This document shows, piece after piece, positions 1-7,255 of a stretch of 26,054 nucleotides of DNA (the stretch's first letter is position 1; each line of letters opens with the position of its first letter). A program made the position numbers and the translations under genes. Source of the DNA: Desulfurobacterium sp. Its GTDB lineage: Bacteria; Aquificota; Aquificia; Desulfurobacteriales; Desulfurobacteriaceae. Location: positions 1 to 26,054 of the forward strand of contig JALSLT010000003.1 of assembly GCA_026988135.1 (NCBI GenBank), in the 5' to 3' direction. The notes under the pieces are model-generated. The model made no database searches. It was not told the origin of the DNA and saw only the letters and a program-made list of their open reading frames with translations.

Positions 1-488
1 TTTCTCCTTTAAATAATCCGGATTTCTCTTTTCCTCTTTCTGTCATGGCAGTTCCTGCAATAGAAGGCTGGAATGCTACTTTATGGTATGAAATGGAATA
101 TTTTCCATATGAAAAGCTTGTTTTGGGCTGGAATGAAATTTCTAATGGTACTCAAATAGATGGTTATGCAATAATGTATAGTGATTCAGATGGAAACAGC
201 TGTTCTGATAACTTTAAAGTGTTTGCTTATGTGGAGAACGGTAATAGCTACAGTGCTGCAGTCTCATCCCTAATTTATTCCGGAAAGCTTGAAGAAAATA
301 AAGATTATTGTTTCAGGGTATATGCCTTTAAAAATCAGCCTGTTCCAGACCCTGTAGATTTTCATATAATCGGCTACCTTCCACTGTATTGGCCACCTGA
401 GGATAATGAACCAGAAATTATTTATATTCCATCTATAACTGACCCTTTTTCAATCTCAACTTTACCTTCTGATATTATTTCTCCATAA
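1..488 (+). CDS. C-terminal end of a fibronectin-type-III-like protein (5' partial)
   Basis: The reading frame is open from the window edge (first full codon at 3). The ATG at 45 is therefore probably internal and the gene begins outside the window. The visible part has an Ig/FN3-like beta pattern: a Trp-containing strand (LVLGWNE), a GYAIMYSD strand, and a YCFRVYAF strand of the kind that ends FN3 repeats. It finishes in a Pro-rich tail with no membrane anchor. No catalytic motif is visible. I infer a surface or secreted multi-domain protein because such domains are usual there, but the signal peptide and other domains are out of view. A GC-rich hairpin follows the stop codon. Function unknown. 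Confidence 0.6.
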   Translation, partial: SPLNNPDFSFPLSVMAVPAIEGWNATLWYEMEYFPYEKLVLGWNEISNGTQIDGYAIMYSDSDGNSCSDNFKVFAYVENGNSYSAAVSSLIYSGKLEENKDYCFRVYAFKNQPVPDPVDFHIIGYLPLYWPPEDNEPEIIYIPSITDPFSISTLPSDIISP

Positions 489-494
489 TTAATC

Positions 495-515
495 TGGCGG
501 GGATATACCCCGCCA
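495..515. terminator. Bidirectional hairpin terminator between convergent genes
   Basis: An 8-bp perfect stem (TGGCGGGG / CCCCGCCA) with loop ATATA lies 6 bp after the FN3-like stop codon and 5 bp before the stop of the opposing cytochrome gene. It is GC-rich in an AT-rich setting. The U-tract is weak on both sides, so efficiency is uncertain. Confidence 0.7.
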
Positions 516-519
516 AACT

Positions 520-795
520 TTACTTGTAAAGCTCGTCAGCTACCTGACCGTAAGGAAGATTTGGAGGCATTTTTCCGGCACTTACAAATTCCTTCACAGC
601 ATTTAGAAACTGCTCTTTATCTTTGTGTTTTGCAAGAATTGTGTCTTTTGTCACTGCCATATTACCGTTATGGCAGTGAGCACAGCTTTTGTCCCACATA
701 GGTGTTGCTTTTGTCGTTGTAGTTTCCTGTTTCTGGCCACAACCTGCAAAAAATCCCGCAGTAATTACCAGTCCTACAAGTAGCTTTTTCTTCAT
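520..795 (-). CDS. Small c-type cytochrome lipoprotein, one haem
   Basis: This 91-residue protein has a lipoprotein signal peptide (Lys-rich start, hydrophobic core, lipobox FAGC with Cys19). A Thr-rich linker follows, then a single CAHCH haem site at 38-42 and a likely distal Met ligand in KMPP (Met76). That is the layout of a minimal class I cytochrome c. It should be exported, lipidated and face the periplasm, carrying electrons between membrane complexes; the partner is not visible here. The start codon overlaps the gltX stop by 4 bases (ATGA), with an AAGGAGA ribosome site inside the end of gltX, so the two are translationally coupled. Identity as a cytochrome c is firm; its role is not. 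Confidence 0.88.
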   Translation of the reverse strand: MKKKLLVGLVITAGFFAGCGQKQETTTTKATPMWDKSCAHCHNGNMAVTKDTILAKHKDKEQFLNAVKEFVSAGKMPPNLPYGQVADELYK

Positions 796-2249
796 GGCTC
801 TCTCCTTTCAAGTTTTGATATTGCATGATGAAGCCTTTTTACAACTCTGTCCTTCCCAAGGAGAGAAACCAGTATATCAAGCTCAACACCTTTCATTTTT
901 CCTGTAAGAGCTATTCTAATAGGCATAAAAAGATTTTTTCCTTTTGCTCCAAGCTCTTTTCCCGTTTCCTTTACAATCTTTTTAAACAGTTCTCCGTCTA
1001 TCTCAGGAGCAGACTCAACCTTTTCAAGGAATTTTTTAACCACGTTTAATCTCTCTTCATTCATAAACTCAGCAGCATCTTTTTCTATCTCAAAATCATC
1101 TTTTAAAAAGGTTTCCATATAAACAGGAGCTTCAGAAAGAACAGTAAGATAATCTCTTGTTGCATCAACAACCTTTTCAAGCCATTTTCTATCAAACTTT
1201 CCAATATCAAAACCAGCTTTTTCAAGATAAGGAATTATCATCTCTGTCAATTTTGAAACATCATAAGCTTTTATATATTCCTTATTCATCCAGTTTAGTT
1301 TCTCAAAATTAAAAATAGCAGGTGAGCTATTTACATCTTTCATGTCAAACCGTTCTATAAGCTCTTCCCTTGAAAGAATCTCTTTTCCGTCTTTCGGATA
1401 CCATCCAAGAAGAGCAATAAAATTTGTAAACGCTTCCGGAAGGTAACCTTTATCTTTAAATTCCGCTACCGAAGCTGAACCGTGCCTTTTGGAAAGTTTG
1501 CTTCGGTCTTCTCCTAATATCATTGGCAAGTGAGCAAATTCAGGAACGTTAAAACCAAAAGCTTCATAAAGAAGTATCTGTTTCGGGGTATTTGAGATAT
1601 GGTCTTCACCTCTGATAACATGGGAAATTCTCATAAGAGCGTCATCTATAACAACCACAAAGTTGTAAACGGGCATTCCGTTTGAACGAACGATAACAAA
1701 ATCACCGCCAAGCTGCTCGGCACCTATTGAAATAGCACCTTTAACAAGGTCTTTCCAGATAACAATTCTATCCTGAGGTACTTTAAACCTTAATACTGGT
1801 TTCCTGCCTTCTTTTTTAAGTCGTTCCTTCTCATCCTTGGTTAGATGCCGACATTTTCCCGTATATTTCGGTGGAAGTCCTTTTTTAAGTTGTTCCTGAC
1901 GCATATTATCAAGTTCTTCTTTGCTGCAGAAACACTCGTAAACAAGTCCTTTCTCTTTCAAAATTTCTATATATTCTTTATAAATATCCGTTCTTTCAGA
2001 CTGTCTATAAGGACCAAAATTTCCACCTTTCAAAGGACCTTCATCCCAACTAAGTTCCATCCATTTAAGTGCATCGTATATAACATTTACGGCATCTTCA
2101 CTATGTCTTTCGGTATCTGTATCTTCTATTCTCAAAACGAATGTCCCGCCTTGGTGTCTTGCAAATAAGTGGGTGAAAAGTGCCGTTCTTGCATTTCCAA
2201 CATGCATAAATCCGGTAGGGCTCGGAGCAAATCTTACTCTAACTGACAT
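792..2249 (-). CDS. gltX: Glutamyl-tRNA synthetase
   Basis: Class I aminoacyl-tRNA synthetase that attaches glutamate to tRNA-Glu in the cytoplasm. Visible marks are the HIGH-type motif HVGN (16-19) in the FAPSPTGFMHVGNAR block, the IEDTD motif, the KMSKS-type motif KLSKR (251-255), and Cys107-x-Cys109 with Cys133 as likely zinc ligands. The length of 485 is normal for bacterial GluRS. The start has a strong AGGAGG site 4 bases upstream. It lies 34 bp after hrcA on the same strand and its end overlaps the cytochrome gene, so hrcA-gltX-cytochrome is probably one transcript. Whether it is discriminating, or also charges tRNA-Gln (common in bacteria using GatCAB), cannot be told from sequence alone. 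Confidence 0.96.
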   Translation of the reverse strand: MSVRVRFAPSPTGFMHVGNARTALFTHLFARHQGGTFVLRIEDTDTERHSEDAVNVIYDALKWMELSWDEGPLKGGNFGPYRQSERTDIYKEYIEILKEKGLVYECFCSKEELDNMRQEQLKKGLPPKYTGKCRHLTKDEKERLKKEGRKPVLRFKVPQDRIVIWKDLVKGAISIGAEQLGGDFVIVRSNGMPVYNFVVVIDDALMRISHVIRGEDHISNTPKQILLYEAFGFNVPEFAHLPMILGEDRSKLSKRHGSASVAEFKDKGYLPEAFTNFIALLGWYPKDGKEILSREELIERFDMKDVNSSPAIFNFEKLNWMNKEYIKAYDVSKLTEMIIPYLEKAGFDIGKFDRKWLEKVVDATRDYLTVLSEAPVYMETFLKDDFEIEKDAAEFMNEERLNVVKKFLEKVESAPEIDGELFKKIVKETGKELGAKGKNLFMPIRIALTGKMKGVELDILVSLLGKDRVVKRLHHAISKLERREP

Positions 2250-2283
2250 TACGCCTCCTGATTTTTCAGATGGGGGAATTATA

Positions 2284-3309
2284 TCACCTATACTTTTCTT
2301 GACTTAACATACGGGAAAGAGCTTTTGAAACATTCTCTACCACAGGAATTATTCGTGAATATTCCATTCTTTTTGGCCCCAGAATACCTACTAAACCTGC
2401 ATCTTTTGACTTAACCGAGTATTTTGCCGTTACTATACTAAAAGGTTCAAGTGCCTCTATTTCGGTATCCGTACCAAGAACTACTGTAATTTTATCGGCA
2501 GTATCTATAAGTTTTTCAAAAGTTTCAAGAAGTGTTTTCTTCTCTTCAAGAACATTGATAATTTTTTGAACTCTATTAAAATCTTCCTCTAATACATTAA
2601 AGATATTTGATGTTCCTGAAATGTTAATATCATTAACATTATCTACCATCTTTATTATGTGAGATTTTAGAGAAAAGGAAAGCTCAAGAAATTCTTTCTG
2701 CACCCTGTTTATTTCTCCTATGAGCTCTTTCTTTACGGATGAAAGAGTTTTTCCCCTAAACTTCGAAGTTAATTCTCTGGAAATTTTTAAAAGAATAGAG
2801 GGTTCCACTTTCAGAGGAAAAATTTGGTGGATTATATATTCGGGCTCACAAGTGATAACTATTAAAACTTTTGACATTGAGACTTTTATCATCGAAATCT
2901 CTTTTATAACGAGGGCATCTATAGCACACTTCATGCCAAGACTTACATATCCCGTGGAACGAGTTAAAAATTTCAAAACAGCATTAAAAATTTCATCAAA
3001 TGTTTCCTTTTTAAAATTTCTTATATAGTCAACTATTTGAACTCCGATTCCGGTTTCAATCTCACCGATTGAAAATAGAAGATAATTTATGTAATACTTT
3101 ATGCCTTCATCTGTTGGAAGCCTTCCGGCAGATGTATGAGGTTGATACAGATAACTTTTATCTTCAAGATCAGACATAACATTTCTTATAGTTGCGGAAC
3201 TTATATCCATTGAAAATTTCTTCTGAAGAGTCCTTGAACCAACAGGTTCTCCAGTTTCCATATAAAGCTCTATAGTTTTAAGCAAAACATACCTTTCTCT
3301 CGGAGTCAT
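2284..3309 (-). CDS. hrcA: Heat-inducible transcription repressor HrcA
   Basis: HrcA represses heat-shock operons by binding CIRCE elements, with GroEL modulating its activity. The N-terminus carries the family's winged-helix DNA-binding domain: TPRERYVLLKTIELYMETGE, then a GSRTLQ helix, the SATIRNVMSDLE recognition helix and SAGRLPTDEG. The rest is the dimerisation/GAF-like part, ending with the ILGPKRMEYSRIIPVV block. Its 341 residues match the family. The usual grpE/dnaK neighbours are absent; it sits between bioC and gltX. I saw no CIRCE inverted repeat in the 46 bp upstream, so self-regulation through CIRCE is not supported here. Confidence 0.95.
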   Translation of the reverse strand: MTPRERYVLLKTIELYMETGEPVGSRTLQKKFSMDISSATIRNVMSDLEDKSYLYQPHTSAGRLPTDEGIKYYINYLLFSIGEIETGIGVQIVDYIRNFKKETFDEIFNAVLKFLTRSTGYVSLGMKCAIDALVIKEISMIKVSMSKVLIVITCEPEYIIHQIFPLKVEPSILLKISRELTSKFRGKTLSSVKKELIGEINRVQKEFLELSFSLKSHIIKMVDNVNDINISGTSNIFNVLEEDFNRVQKIINVLEEKKTLLETFEKLIDTADKITVVLGTDTEIEALEPFSIVTAKYSVKSKDAGLVGILGPKRMEYSRIIPVVENVSKALSRMLSQEKYR

Positions 3310-3355
3310 AACTCTTCCCTAAAACAGATTCTCATTTTACCAATTTATTACTTTT

Positions 3356-4111
3356 TTAAAAACTTTGCCGCTTTATCGCTAAAACCGTAAGTACCTGATA
3401 GGTTACGGGATATTTTCGTGTTTTCTTATCTTGAAACTCTTTCTTAAAAAAACGATAAAACTCTTTACCAGGATATAAAGACCTATGTCGGTAGGGATTT
3501 CTCGCTCCAATTCCGGTTATTGATTTTAAAGCCTGCGAAGGTGTATCTTTAAAATCGGTATATCTATCTATTTTGATCTGTTTCACATCAAAATTTTTTC
3601 TATAAAGACTATAAAAAACACTATTAACGGAAGGAAACTTGAAAAGGACGTCAATAAATCCCCTATGTTTAAGAAAAGCTTTTTGCCAAGCTAAAAAAAG
3701 CTCTTCAAGGCTACCTTCTACAGGAATGGAAAACCCGAAAAGCCCTCCTGTCCTGAGCACTCTTCCAGCTTCCTTAAAAACTTTATCCGGATTCATCCAT
3801 TGAAGAGCAAAATTTGAAACAATACAATCAAATATACCGTTATCAAAAGGTATATCTTCGGCATCACAACATAAAACTTTTCCAACTCCATCTTTTCTTG
3901 CAAGTTCGCACATTCTCGGAGATATATCTACTCCTATGTAATTGTCAAAAAATTTTGCAAGTTCTCCTCTCCCGGCACCTATATCAAGCACCATTCCGGA
4001 AATTTTTCCTACAAGTTTGGCAAGTTGCTCCGCAGAAAATTTCTGGATAGTTGCAAATTTCTTATAATCATCAGCACTTAAAGAAAAATTTTTAGCTATA
4101 ATCTTTTTCAT
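3356..4111 (-). CDS. bioC: Malonyl-ACP O-methyltransferase-like (BioC family)
   Basis: SAM-dependent class I methyltransferase. Motif I is DIGAGRG (43-49), followed by the acidic IGVDIS strand end, CDAEDIPF, and the block SNFALQWM, which is typical of BioC. BioC methylates malonyl-ACP so that fatty-acid synthase can build the pimeloyl chain of biotin. The N-terminus (AKNFSLSADDYKKFATIQ) also fits BioC. I start at the ATG at 4111, because the open frame continues to 4240 only through sequence that overlaps ispG on the other strand and does not resemble the family. No clear ribosome site precedes it. The promoter must lie in the 48-bp divergent gap with ispG. A BioH-like esterase lies 14 kb away (18125-18733). 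A generic methyltransferase of another pathway remains possible. Confidence 0.75.
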   Translation of the reverse strand: MKKIIAKNFSLSADDYKKFATIQKFSAEQLAKLVGKISGMVLDIGAGRGELAKFFDNYIGVDISPRMCELARKDGVGKVLCCDAEDIPFDNGIFDCIVSNFALQWMNPDKVFKEAGRVLRTGGLFGFSIPVEGSLEELFLAWQKAFLKHRGFIDVLFKFPSVNSVFYSLYRKNFDVKQIKIDRYTDFKDTPSQALKSITGIGARNPYRHRSLYPGKEFYRFFKKEFQDKKTRKYPVTYQVLTVLAIKRQSF

Positions 4112-4159
4112 GTAAATAAAATTTAAGCTTTTGTAATCTTTTGAAAAGGGAAAGAAACT

Positions 4160-5242
4160 GTGTGGATAGAAAGAAGAAAAACTAAAACGATATATGTAGG
4201 GGATGTCCCTATCGGAGAAAAACATCCTATCGTTGTACAATCAATGACAAACACTTTTACGGAAAACATTGGGGATACGGTTTCTCAGATAAAAGAGCTT
4301 GAAAAAGTTGGTTGTGAAATCATAAGGGTAGCAGTACCAACAAAAAAAGCGACGGAAAATATAAAAGATATAAAAAGTAAAATCACAATACCCTTAATTG
4401 CAGATATTCATTTTGACTATAAACTTGCTATCCTTTCAATGGAAATGGGAGCCGACGGGATAAGAATAAATCCAGGAAATATAGGAAGCAGAGAGAAAGT
4501 GAAAGAAATTATTAAGGCAGCCCGAGAACACAATATACCCATAAGAATAGGGGTAAATACCGGTTCTCTTCCAAAAGAAATTCTCTCAAAATATACACAT
4601 CCGACAGCCGAAGCAGTAGCTGAAACCGCCCTCAACTATATGAAGTTTTTTGAAGATGAAGACTTTACAAATATGAAATTTTCTCTCAAAGGCTCCGATA
4701 TAAAAACCACAATAATATCAAATGAGATTTTCGCAAAAAAGAACAGATATCCTATACATATTGGAATCACGGAAGCAGGAACAGTTCTCTCCGGAGCGGT
4801 TAAGTCTGCCACAGGCATAGGAATACTTCTATATAAAGGAATAGGAGATACTTTAAGAGTTTCTCTTTCATCCCACCCAAAAATAGAAATAAAAGTAGCA
4901 TTTAAAATGCTTTCATCCATGGAATTACGAAAAGTAGGTGTCGATATTATCTCCTGTCCTACCTGTGGGAGATGTGTTGTTAACCTACCAAAACTTGCCC
5001 TTGAGGTTGAAGATGCACTTGAACATATAAAAGCCCCTGTAACCGTGGCCGTTATGGGATGTGCAGTAAACGGTCCCGGAGAGGCAGCATTTGCCGATAC
5101 AGGAATAGCTGCCACAAATGAAACATTTCTACTTTTTTCAAGAGGTAAAATAATAGGAAAATATGCCGAAAAAGAAGCTATGAGTAAACTTATTAAAGAA
5201 GTGGAGAGGATAGCAGTTGAAAAGAGTAATAATATTTATTGA
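4160..5242 (+). CDS. ispG: 4-hydroxy-3-methylbut-2-enyl diphosphate synthase
   Basis: IspG (GcpE) reduces methylerythritol cyclodiphosphate to HMBPP in the MEP isoprenoid pathway using a [4Fe-4S] cluster. The N-terminal TIM barrel shows VQSMTNT, ADIHFD and RINPGNIG. The C-terminal cluster domain has CPTCGRC (Cys266, Cys269) and MGCAVNGPGEA (Cys301, Glu308), the known three-Cys plus Glu ligand set. Its 360 residues are normal for the family. The start is GTG. It is the first gene of a plus-strand operon, with folB overlapping its end by 26 bp, and is divergent from bioC. Confidence 0.97.
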   Translation: MWIERRKTKTIYVGDVPIGEKHPIVVQSMTNTFTENIGDTVSQIKELEKVGCEIIRVAVPTKKATENIKDIKSKITIPLIADIHFDYKLAILSMEMGADGIRINPGNIGSREKVKEIIKAAREHNIPIRIGVNTGSLPKEILSKYTHPTAEAVAETALNYMKFFEDEDFTNMKFSLKGSDIKTTIISNEIFAKKNRYPIHIGITEAGTVLSGAVKSATGIGILLYKGIGDTLRVSLSSHPKIEIKVAFKMLSSMELRKVGVDIISCPTCGRCVVNLPKLALEVEDALEHIKAPVTVAVMGCAVNGPGEAAFADTGIAATNETFLLFSRGKIIGKYAEKEAMSKLIKEVERIAVEKSNNIY

Positions 5243-5543
5243 AAAATGTAAACTTCACTTAAAGTGTGGAGTTTATGAAGAGGAAAGAAAGCTTGGTGTT
5301 GAAGTTGAGATAGACATAAAAGTTCAGGCTGATGAATTTGTGGATTATGAACAACTATACGGAATTCTTACAGAAACAACTACAGAAAAGTTCACCTATC
5401 TGGAACAGTTTTCTGAACGCATTGTAGAAAAGATAAGAAAAATGTGGAATACTGAAAAGATAGAAGTTTCTATATCTAAGAGAAGCTTGCCTTTTCAAAA
5501 CTCTATGAAGGCGGCAGGAATAATTACAATATGGGAGAAATAA
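5217..5543 (+). CDS. folB: Dihydroneopterin aldolase
   Basis: FolB converts 7,8-dihydroneopterin to 6-hydroxymethyl-dihydropterin in folate synthesis. The 108 residues fit the family: an N-terminal strand with KCGVYEEERKLGVEVEIDI, a central helix region (TYLEQFSERIVEKI), and the C-terminal ISKRSLP strand where the Lys belongs to the active site. The start is TTG, chosen because AGAGG lies 7 bases upstream and the reading frame overlaps the end of ispG, implying translational coupling. Its presence shows that this cell makes folates, which bears on the C1 carrier likely used by HmdII downstream. Confidence 0.88.
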   Translation: MKRVIIFIEKCKLHLKCGVYEEERKLGVEVEIDIKVQADEFVDYEQLYGILTETTTEKFTYLEQFSERIVEKIRKMWNTEKIEVSISKRSLPFQNSMKAAGIITIWEK

Positions 5544-6625
5544 ACGTGGAGAATGGAAGGTTAAAGTGTCAACTGTTAGAAAAAATAAATAGTGGAGCGC
5601 CTCTAACATCGTCCGAAATAGCAAAAATAGCAAAAATAGCAAAAGATGAGATAAAATTCTTAGCACGAAACAATATTCCATTAACACCTATTAACTATTT
5701 CATGTGGTTTGAAGTTTTTTGCTATATAAAAAAACAAAAAAAAGAGTTTTCTGATTCGGAAATAATAGGACTTTTTAAAGAAAGGTATCCTGACGAAAAC
5801 ATAATTAAGGAAACCCTTTTAAAAATAAACAAAACAGACAGAGAACTAATGGGTAAACTTGCCAAAGAGATTGATAGAGAGGTTTCCAATGTTATTGGTA
5901 ATATAGAAAAACATAACAAGCTTCTTGAATACAAAAATAGAGAATTTAAGAAAAATGCAAAACATATTAACGATGGAAGTTTGAAAAACCTACTTGATTC
6001 TCTATCAAAAAGTATCGAAGAGATTAAAGAACAAAACTGTTATTTAAAAGATAAACTTCAGGAATCCAAAAACCAGGTAGAGAAACTATCTGAAAAGCTT
6101 AAAGACGCAGAGAAAAGCGCACTTATTGAGTTTCTCGCATCTATTGCAACGAAAAACGGTTTTGAAAAAGCACTAAAAGATATGTTTCTTGATTTTAAAG
6201 AAAGGAACTATCCTTTTGCCATTTTTATGATAAAAATTGATAATTATGAAAAACTTATGGAAAAATACTCTGAGAATATAGTAAATGATATTCTCGATAA
6301 AGTTGCAAAAAAACTCAAACAACTTCTACGGTCCAATGATGTTATCGCTTACTATGACGACAATATTTTCGGTATTCTTGTCCCGGGAACAACCTTCGGT
6401 CATGCAATAAGAATAGGAGAACGCATTAGAAAATCGGTAGAAGACAAAATAATAAATATAGACAAAAACATTATAAAAATAACGTCAAGTATTGGAATTG
6501 CTGTAGCAAGAAATGACTCAAAAGAGGATGAAATAATAGACAGAGCTCTAAAAGCGGTATATCTTGCTGAAAAATCGGGAGGAAATACTGTAAAAACAGA
6601 CCTTGATGTGGAGCTTGAGCTGTGA
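5531..6625 (+). CDS. GGDEF-fold protein with a degenerate signature, probably not a cyclase
   Basis: The N-terminal part (about 20-115) resembles the helical domain in front of many diguanylate cyclases (FLARNNIPLTPINYFMWFEV). A Lys/Glu-rich coiled coil follows (about 120-197), then a GGDEF fold (about 198-358). The fold is recognisable from FMIKIDNYEKLMEKY, LRSNDVIAYYDDNIFGILVPG and ITSSIGIAV. The GGDEF signature itself is replaced by DDNIF (276-280), and the LTGLxNR block is ATKNGF. I infer that it does not make c-di-GMP and may act as a binding or scaffold protein. It overlaps folB by 13 bp and queH by 4 bp. A GTG at 5546 is an alternative start. Confidence 0.72.
   Translation: MGEINVENGRLKCQLLEKINSGAPLTSSEIAKIAKIAKDEIKFLARNNIPLTPINYFMWFEVFCYIKKQKKEFSDSEIIGLFKERYPDENIIKETLLKINKTDRELMGKLAKEIDREVSNVIGNIEKHNKLLEYKNREFKKNAKHINDGSLKNLLDSLSKSIEEIKEQNCYLKDKLQESKNQVEKLSEKLKDAEKSALIEFLASIATKNGFEKALKDMFLDFKERNYPFAIFMIKIDNYEKLMEKYSENIVNDILDKVAKKLKQLLRSNDVIAYYDDNIFGILVPGTTFGHAIRIGERIRKSVEDKIINIDKNIIKITSSIGIAVARNDSKEDEIIDRALKAVYLAEKSGGNTVKTDLDVELEL
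5618..5644 (+). repeat. Three tandem 9-bp copies (ATAGCAAAA) inside the GGDEF-like gene
   Basis: Three perfect, adjacent copies of ATAGCAAAA code for Ile-Ala-Lys three times in a row (residues 30-38). The unit is in frame, so slippage would add or remove whole tripeptides in a helix near the N-terminus without breaking the gene. Confidence 0.9.
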
Positions 6626-7164
6626 GAAGAGTTCTTCTGCATATATGCTGTGCTCCCTGTGCATGTTATCCTGTCAGATTATTGAAAGATAAAGGTTTTG
6701 AAATCACAGGACTTTTCTATAATCCAAATATTCATCCTTATCAGGAATATCTAAAAAGAATGGAAACTCTAAAAGAGTTTGCAGAAAAAGAGCAGATCAG
6801 GATAATATACCTTGACAGATATTCCCTTGAAGAGTGGCTTAGAACAGTGGTTTTCAGAGAATCAAAACCTCTCAGATGTAAGCTTTGCTATCAGATGAGA
6901 CTGGAAACAGCTGCAAGTGTTGCAAAAAATGGGAATTTCGATTACTTCTCATCAACCCTTTTTTTCAGTAAATTTCAAAATCAGAAAATATTAAAAGAAA
7001 GTGCAAAAAGTGCAGAAGATAAATTCCATGTACCGTTTCTTTATATAGACTTTAGAGAGGGATGGAAAGAGGGGATAAGAATATCCAAAGAACTGAACCT
7101 CTATAGGCAACACTACTGTGGTTGCATATACTCAGAAATGGATAGATTTTATTCAAATAAATAG
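6622..7164 (+). CDS. queH: Epoxyqueuosine reductase QueH
   Basis: QueH (DUF208) carries out the last step of queuosine synthesis in tRNA, reducing epoxyqueuosine, and is unrelated to QueG. The sequence shows HICCAPC (Cys9, Cys10, Cys13), CKLC (86-89) and YCGC (Cys166, Cys168). These Cys pairs are known in the family to bind a [4Fe-4S] cluster and a second iron. The 180 residues are typical. The start is a GTG that overlaps the preceding gene's TGA (GTGA). It appears to be the last gene of the ispG operon, because an 85-bp gap with promoter-like sequence separates it from hmdII. Confidence 0.93.
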   Translation: MRRVLLHICCAPCACYPVRLLKDKGFEITGLFYNPNIHPYQEYLKRMETLKEFAEKEQIRIIYLDRYSLEEWLRTVVFRESKPLRCKLCYQMRLETAASVAKNGNFDYFSSTLFFSKFQNQKILKESAKSAEDKFHVPFLYIDFREGWKEGIRISKELNLYRQHYCGCIYSEMDRFYSNK

Positions 7165-7184
7165 TAAAATGATATCAACTTTCA

Positions 7185-7213
7185 TTAAGGATTTTTAATA
7201 GTTGTGTTAGAAT
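7185..7213 (+). promoter_or_regulatory. Possible promoter of the hmdII-hcg operon
   Basis: A TAGAAT box (7208-7213) in the 91-bp gap before hmdII resembles a -10 element. The -35 is poor (TTAAGG at 7185-7190, 17-bp spacer). The resulting leader would be about 35 bases, ending in the AAAGAGG ribosome site. An alternative -10, TATAGT (7238-7243), lies too close to the start codon. I saw no clear operator repeat. Confidence 0.35.
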
Positions 7214-7255
7214 GAAGTAGAACTTTAACCTTAATAGTATAGTAAAGAGGTGCCT

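Noticed and set aside
3310..3355. CIRCE operator before hrcA
   Set aside because: Looked for TTAGCACTC-N9-GAGTGCTAA and variants; nothing close is present.
4112..4240. N-terminal extension of the bioC frame to a TTG at 4240
   Set aside because: It overlaps the start of ispG on the other strand, and the extra residues (Phe/Ser/Tyr-rich) do not resemble the family.
4417..5115. Long minus-strand frames opposite ispG
   Set aside because: Shadows of a well-conserved gene in the other strand, with Ser/Pro/Ile-rich composition typical of antisense frames.
7165..7255. Riboswitch or clear operator before hmdII
   Set aside because: The gap is short, AT-rich and without a stable stem or recognisable aptamer core.
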